From contig NZ_FPEJ01000013.1 in the NCBI RefSeq assembly GCF_900117445.1, positions 248,001 through 312,000 of the forward strand: a DNA stretch of 64,000 bases, given 5' to 3'. Below, one piece after another: positions 61,086-64,000 of this stretch (position 1 is its first letter; each line of letters starts with the position of its first letter). A model generated the notes under the pieces. The model made no database searches and had not been told where the DNA came from. It saw nothing but the letters and a program-made list of their open reading frames with translations. The translations under genes were made by a program, and so were the position numbers. The DNA is from Hyphomicrobium sp. NDB2Meth4 (GTDB taxonomy: Bacteria > Pseudomonadota > Alphaproteobacteria > Rhizobiales > Hyphomicrobiaceae).

Positions 61086-61673
61086 CTAACTAAGGCGATC
61101 TTCGCCGCTGCGTCGGTCGACAGGGCGCGCCTTGATGCGTGCGAGCACGCGTCTGAAGTGCGGGTGATCACACGTCCGCAGCCACTCAAATAGCACCATT
61201 TCTAAGTTGACAATTGACGCGCCAGACGCATCGAGCCTCTTCAGGGCGAGATGAAAATCGTCTGTTGAGCGTGATCCGCAGGCCGATGCGACGACGCGCA
61301 GACGGTATCCCGCCGCCAGCAAAGAGAGCGCTGTCTGCAGCAGGCAGACGTGCGTCTCACACCCGCAAACTATCAGTTCGCTCGGCGTCGCTGGAGCGAT
61401 CATCGCGATCGTCGATAGCAGCCCGTCTGCGCAAGCGTCGAAATGCTTCTTGGATACTACTGCATCACAATGCCTGCGAATTCGGCAGTCCAACTGCCCG
61501 AGCTTTTCGGGATTGTGTTCTGTGCCGATCACTGGAATGGCGAAAAGTTTGGCAGTCTCGGCGAGGAGGATCGCATCGCTGATGACGTCGTCCGCACGAT
61601 GGATGGCAGGCATCAATTTCGCCTGATGATCGATTGTGACGACCACTGACGAACGCGCCTCGATCAGCCCCAT
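61086..61673 (-). CDS. isochorismatase family hydrolase
   Basis: A 195-residue cysteine hydrolase. The triad positions are visible: Asp in VVTIDHQAKL (residue about 15), Lys in VVSKKHFDAC, and the nucleophile Cys in GCETHVCLLQTALSLLAAG. The family includes isochorismatases, nicotinamidases and N-carbamoylsarcosine amidases; which it is cannot be told. I chose the ATG at 61673 because GAGGA is correctly spaced from it. Convergent with the XdhC-type gene, with no space between stops. Context suggests an amide or ring-derived substrate. Confidence 0.88.
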   Translation of the reverse strand: MGLIEARSSVVVTIDHQAKLMPAIHRADDVISDAILLAETAKLFAIPVIGTEHNPEKLGQLDCRIRRHCDAVVSKKHFDACADGLLSTIAMIAPATPSELIVCGCETHVCLLQTALSLLAAGYRLRVVASACGSRSTDDFHLALKRLDASGASIVNLEMVLFEWLRTCDHPHFRRVLARIKARPVDRRSGEDRLS

Positions 61674-61844
61674 GCCCATTCCTCAAAGCTCCCTCTGTTG
61701 CGCCGCGCGAGCTGCTCGCCGTGCCGCTGGCTGAAGGCTTCTTGCCGGCCAACGAGCACGAGCTTGCGCTGTGGCAGAAGCGAGACAGCGACCTATCGAA
61801 CATGTCGATGGCCAGTTGACGGACTTACGCCCGCTGAATGAACA

Positions 61845-61861
61845 TATCCGCTATGTGGATA
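61845..61861. promoter_or_regulatory. 17-bp operator (site B) before the Tsx-like gene
   Basis: TATCCGCTATGTGGATA, between the divergent isochorismatase and Tsx-like genes. The site is 58 bp before the outer-membrane protein start. Confidence 0.65.
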
Positions 61862-61919
61862 GCGAGTCCACAAACAGGGGATCGTATGTGGGTGTCTTGT
61901 GTACGGGGAGAGACTGGGA

Positions 61920-62708
61920 ATGAGGATGCAGGGAATGAGTAAGTGGCGCAGTGGTGCTGCCGGTGTTGCTATGGCGGCTGTTGCAGCGTGTGTGGGTTCG
62001 CCGGCTGAAGCCGCGGACTGGAGCACCACGGAAGTTCAGTTTCAGTACGGCAACCTGAAGAGCCCGTTCGCGGGCGGTGACTCGATGACACCGATCGTCA
62101 CCCTTCAGCACGCGAGTGGCTGGAAGTTCGGCGACGTGTTCTTCTTCGTCGACTTCATCAACGACGCCGATGTCGACGGCTTCAACGACAAGGACGCCTA
62201 CGGCGAGTTCTACGCGAACTTCAGCTCCGCAAAGATCTTCGGCATCAACTACGGCAAGGGGCTGGTGAAGGATGTCGGCTTCATGGCCAGCATGGACTTC
62301 GATGCGGATGCCGGCTACCTCGCCTGGGTGATCGGCGGATACGCTGACTGGAATGTCCCCGGGTTTATGTTCCTGCGCACTTACATCGCTGGCGTCATCG
62401 ATCAGAGCGACATCGCTCAGGACGATGGATGGCAGGCAGATATCGCCTGGGCTTATCCCTTCACGATCGGCGGCCAGCGCTTCAGCTTTGAAGGACATGC
62501 CGAATACACCGGCAACTCCGCCAACATTTATGGCAAGCAGCTTGATTGGATCCTTGCGCAGCCGCAGTTCCGCTGGGACGTCGGTTATGCGCTCGGTGGC
62601 GACAAAGATCGCTTCTTCATCGGTACCGAATATCAGTACTGGCGCAACAAGCTCGGTACCGACGTAGACGAGAGTGCATTCCAGGCGCTTGCCGTCTGGC
62701 GTTTCTGA
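61920..62708 (+). CDS. Tsx-like outer-membrane channel / DUF5020-type protein
   Basis: About 262 residues. Signal peptide (GAAGVAMAAVAACVGSPAEAA, cut likely before DWSTTE). The mature part is a beta-barrel: alternating aromatic strands (TEVQFQYGNLKSPFAGGD, DVFFFVDFINDAD, YAEFYANFSS-like) and a terminal Phe in ALAVWRF, the outer-membrane assembly signal. It resembles nucleoside-specific Tsx channels. ATGs at 61920 and 61935 are both near GGGA ribosome-binding sequences. A strong terminator follows. Likely imports the compound handled by the neighbouring hydrolases. Confidence 0.82.
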   Translation: MRMQGMSKWRSGAAGVAMAAVAACVGSPAEAADWSTTEVQFQYGNLKSPFAGGDSMTPIVTLQHASGWKFGDVFFFVDFINDADVDGFNDKDAYGEFYANFSSAKIFGINYGKGLVKDVGFMASMDFDADAGYLAWVIGGYADWNVPGFMFLRTYIAGVIDQSDIAQDDGWQADIAWAYPFTIGGQRFSFEGHAEYTGNSANIYGKQLDWILAQPQFRWDVGYALGGDKDRFFIGTEYQYWRNKLGTDVDESAFQALAVWRF

Positions 62709-62731
62709 GACTGACCTGAGCCCCCGACTGC

Positions 62732-62760
62732 AAGGGCTGCACTCGTGCAGCCCTTTTTTT
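62732..62760 (+). terminator. rho-independent terminator
   Basis: AAGGGCTGCAC / GTGCAGCCCTT stem followed by a run of seven T's, 24 bp after the Tsx-like gene. A classic intrinsic terminator. Confidence 0.92.
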
Positions 62761-62915
62761 GTTTGGGACGTCCGCGCACTGCCCGCGCTCGTGCAGAACA
62801 ACCTTGAAAGGCAATGGCTTGGACGTGACTGAGGCCGATACGCGACACCTCGCAAAAGGCGCGTGCGCGCAGCTTCGAGAGGCGGTCAAAGCGACTTGAT
62901 TATCCCAACCCAACA

Positions 62916-62932
62916 TGCATTATATGAATGCA
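62916..62932. promoter_or_regulatory. perfect palindrome next to operator C
   Basis: TGCATT-ATATG-AATGCA, two bases before operator C. It may be a second site for the same or another regulator. Confidence 0.4.
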
Positions 62933-62933
62933 A

Positions 62934-62950
62934 TATCCAATATGCGGATA
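62934..62950. promoter_or_regulatory. 17-bp operator (site C) before the HyuA-type gene
   Basis: TATCCAATATGCGGATA, 12 bp before the start codon of the hydantoinase/oxoprolinase gene. It would overlap the ribosome-binding region and block translation or early transcription. Confidence 0.65.
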
Positions 62951-62962
62951 CGCGAGGGACAG

Positions 62963-64000
62963 ATGGGACTACGTATTGCGATCGATACCGGCGGCACTTT
63001 CACTGACGTTGTGGCGATCAATGACGCGACCGGCGCCATAACGGTGGTGAAGACACCATCGACCCCGGCAGATCCAAGCGTGGGCTTGTTGAATGGCGTC
63101 CGTCGCGTGCTCGATGAGGTCGGTGCCTCCGACCGCGACCTCAGCATGCTTCTGCACGGCTCGACCGTCGCGACCAATGCGGTTCTCGAGCACAAATTCT
63201 CAGGGCTGGGACTGATCGTAACGCGCGGCTTCCGTCATATGATCGAGGTTGCCCGCCAGTCCGTTCCCGACGGCTACGGCAACTCGTTCTTCTGGGTGAA
63301 GCCGCCGCGCCTCGTGCCGTTGCACCTTGTGCGCGAGGTTGGCGGTCGCATGAACTTCTCCGGCCAGGAGCTGGAGCCACTCGATGAGGCGGCAACGCTG
63401 CAGGCGGTTCGCGAACTCGTCGAGGATGGCGTCAGCTGCATCGGCGTGTGCCTGCTGCACTCTTACGCCAACGACGCACACGAGCGCCGCATCGGCGAAC
63501 TGATCAGGGAAAACTTCCCGGACGTGTTCGTGTCGCTCTCGTCCGTCGTCCTGCCGGAATATCGCGAGTACGAGCGCGCGATGACCACCCTGATCGACGT
63601 GCTCGTCAAGCCCTACTGCCGCACTTACCTCAACAGCGCGGCCGACAAGCTTCGCTCGCAGTCAGGCGACATCCCGTTTCTCATCATGCAGTCGAACGGT
63701 GGCGTAGTGAAGCATTCCTCCGCCGGCGAAAAGCCGGTGACGATGCTGCTGTCGGGGCCGGCCGCGGGCATCCTCGGCTCTATCCACATGGCGCGCCTTG
63801 CTGGCTATAAAGACATTCTGACGATTGACGTCGGCGGAACTTCGACGGACGTCGCCATCGTCGAAGACTACGCGCCGATGTACACGTCGGCCTCGATGGT
63901 CGAGAGCTATCCCGTCAAGACGCCAATGCTCGACATCGTTACCGTCGGATCGGGCGGCGGCTCGATTGCCTGGATCGATCCATACGGTCAGCTCAAGGTT
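62963..64000 (+). CDS. hydantoinase/oxoprolinase A-subunit (HyuA) family, cut by window end
   Basis: The first 346 codons of a HyuA-type ATPase/hydrolase. GLRIAIDTGGTFTDVVAIND is the N-terminal nucleotide motif; LHGSTVATNAVLE, VSLSSVVLPEYREYERAMTT, FLIMQSNGGVV and DILTIDVGGTSTDVAIVED are conserved blocks of the sugar-kinase-like fold. The gene continues beyond 64000; a HyuB partner is likely next. GAGGGAC precedes the ATG. Substrate could be a hydantoin, 5-oxoproline, acetone or a lactam. Operator C is in its 5' region. Confidence 0.93.
   Translation, partial: MGLRIAIDTGGTFTDVVAINDATGAITVVKTPSTPADPSVGLLNGVRRVLDEVGASDRDLSMLLHGSTVATNAVLEHKFSGLGLIVTRGFRHMIEVARQSVPDGYGNSFFWVKPPRLVPLHLVREVGGRMNFSGQELEPLDEAATLQAVRELVEDGVSCIGVCLLHSYANDAHERRIGELIRENFPDVFVSLSSVVLPEYREYERAMTTLIDVLVKPYCRTYLNSAADKLRSQSGDIPFLIMQSNGGVVKHSSAGEKPVTMLLSGPAAGILGSIHMARLAGYKDILTIDVGGTSTDVAIVEDYAPMYTSASMVESYPVKTPMLDIVTVGSGGGSIAWIDPYGQLKV

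Noticed and set aside
61680-61819. Plus-strand open frame ending in TGA at 61817, with RELLAVPLAEGFLPANEHEL-like sequence
   Set aside because: It looks protein-like and could be the tail of a decayed gene, but it has no start codon and no recognised family; too weak to call.

Overview
The window is about 64 kb of GC-rich DNA from an alphaproteobacterium, most likely a member of the Hyphomicrobiales and possibly a Hyphomicrobiaceae-type methylotroph. This rests on gene content only: a MucR/Ros regulator, DUF1491 and DUF6456 proteins, a FeuPQ-like pair, EcfG-type stress promoters (GGAAC-N17-CGTT), an FnrN-type regulator, a GTA-like terminase remnant and PQQ biosynthesis genes. Genes are dense and often overlap by ATGA. 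No rRNA, tRNA, IS element or CRISPR array was recognised.

Layout. 0-15.5 kb holds housekeeping and lineage-specific genes: nitroreductase, NAD kinase, CutA, oligopeptidase B, MucR, a DnaA-domain-IV-like protein, SufE, peptidoglycan-binding proteins, and a class A PBP operon with a split DUF1214/DUF1254 pair. 16.2-18.3 kb is a collapsed prophage or gene-transfer-agent locus, in which the terminase ATPase is fused in frame to an endolysin and a holin-like segment. 18.4-37.3 kb is envelope signalling and cytochrome c maturation: a PepSY-like protein with a FeuPQ-like two-component pair, ccmI-E-F-H, a secreted trypsin-like protease, DegP with its own two-component pair, GlnE, an ECF sigma factor with a membrane partner and a Spy/CnrX-like sensor, and a histidine kinase with an eroded ATPase domain. 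37.4-52.3 kb carries PepN, a membrane GTPase, an AI-2E-type transporter, a stress cluster of DUF883/holin-like membrane proteins read from divergent EcfG promoters, pirin, an SDR, an AhpD-like protein beside a SqrR/BigR-type ArsR regulator, a UvrD-like helicase, a stand-alone LigD phosphoesterase and an AAG-type glycosylase.

52.3-59.9 kb looks like an oxygen-responsive island. An FnrN-type regulator lies among four TTGAT-N4-ATCAA-type boxes. They lie upstream of pqqBCE (which has an 18-codon leader ORF but no pqqA or pqqD), upstream of fnr, upstream of an unrecognised 40-residue membrane ORF, and upstream of a ubiM-P450-CDGSH operon. A fifth near-match precedes a secreted protein gene. The spacing from box centre to the nearest start codon is about 70 nt in four cases, which suggests one regulon.

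60-64 kb holds an XdhC-type factor, an isochorismatase-family hydrolase, a Tsx-like outer-membrane protein and the 5' part of a hydantoinase/oxoprolinase (HyuA) gene cut by the window edge. Three 17-bp operators of identical architecture (TATCC-N7-GGATA) precede the XdhC, Tsx-like and HyuA genes. This points to a co-regulated system for uptake and ring opening of a cyclic amide or nucleobase-like compound. The regulator is not in the window.
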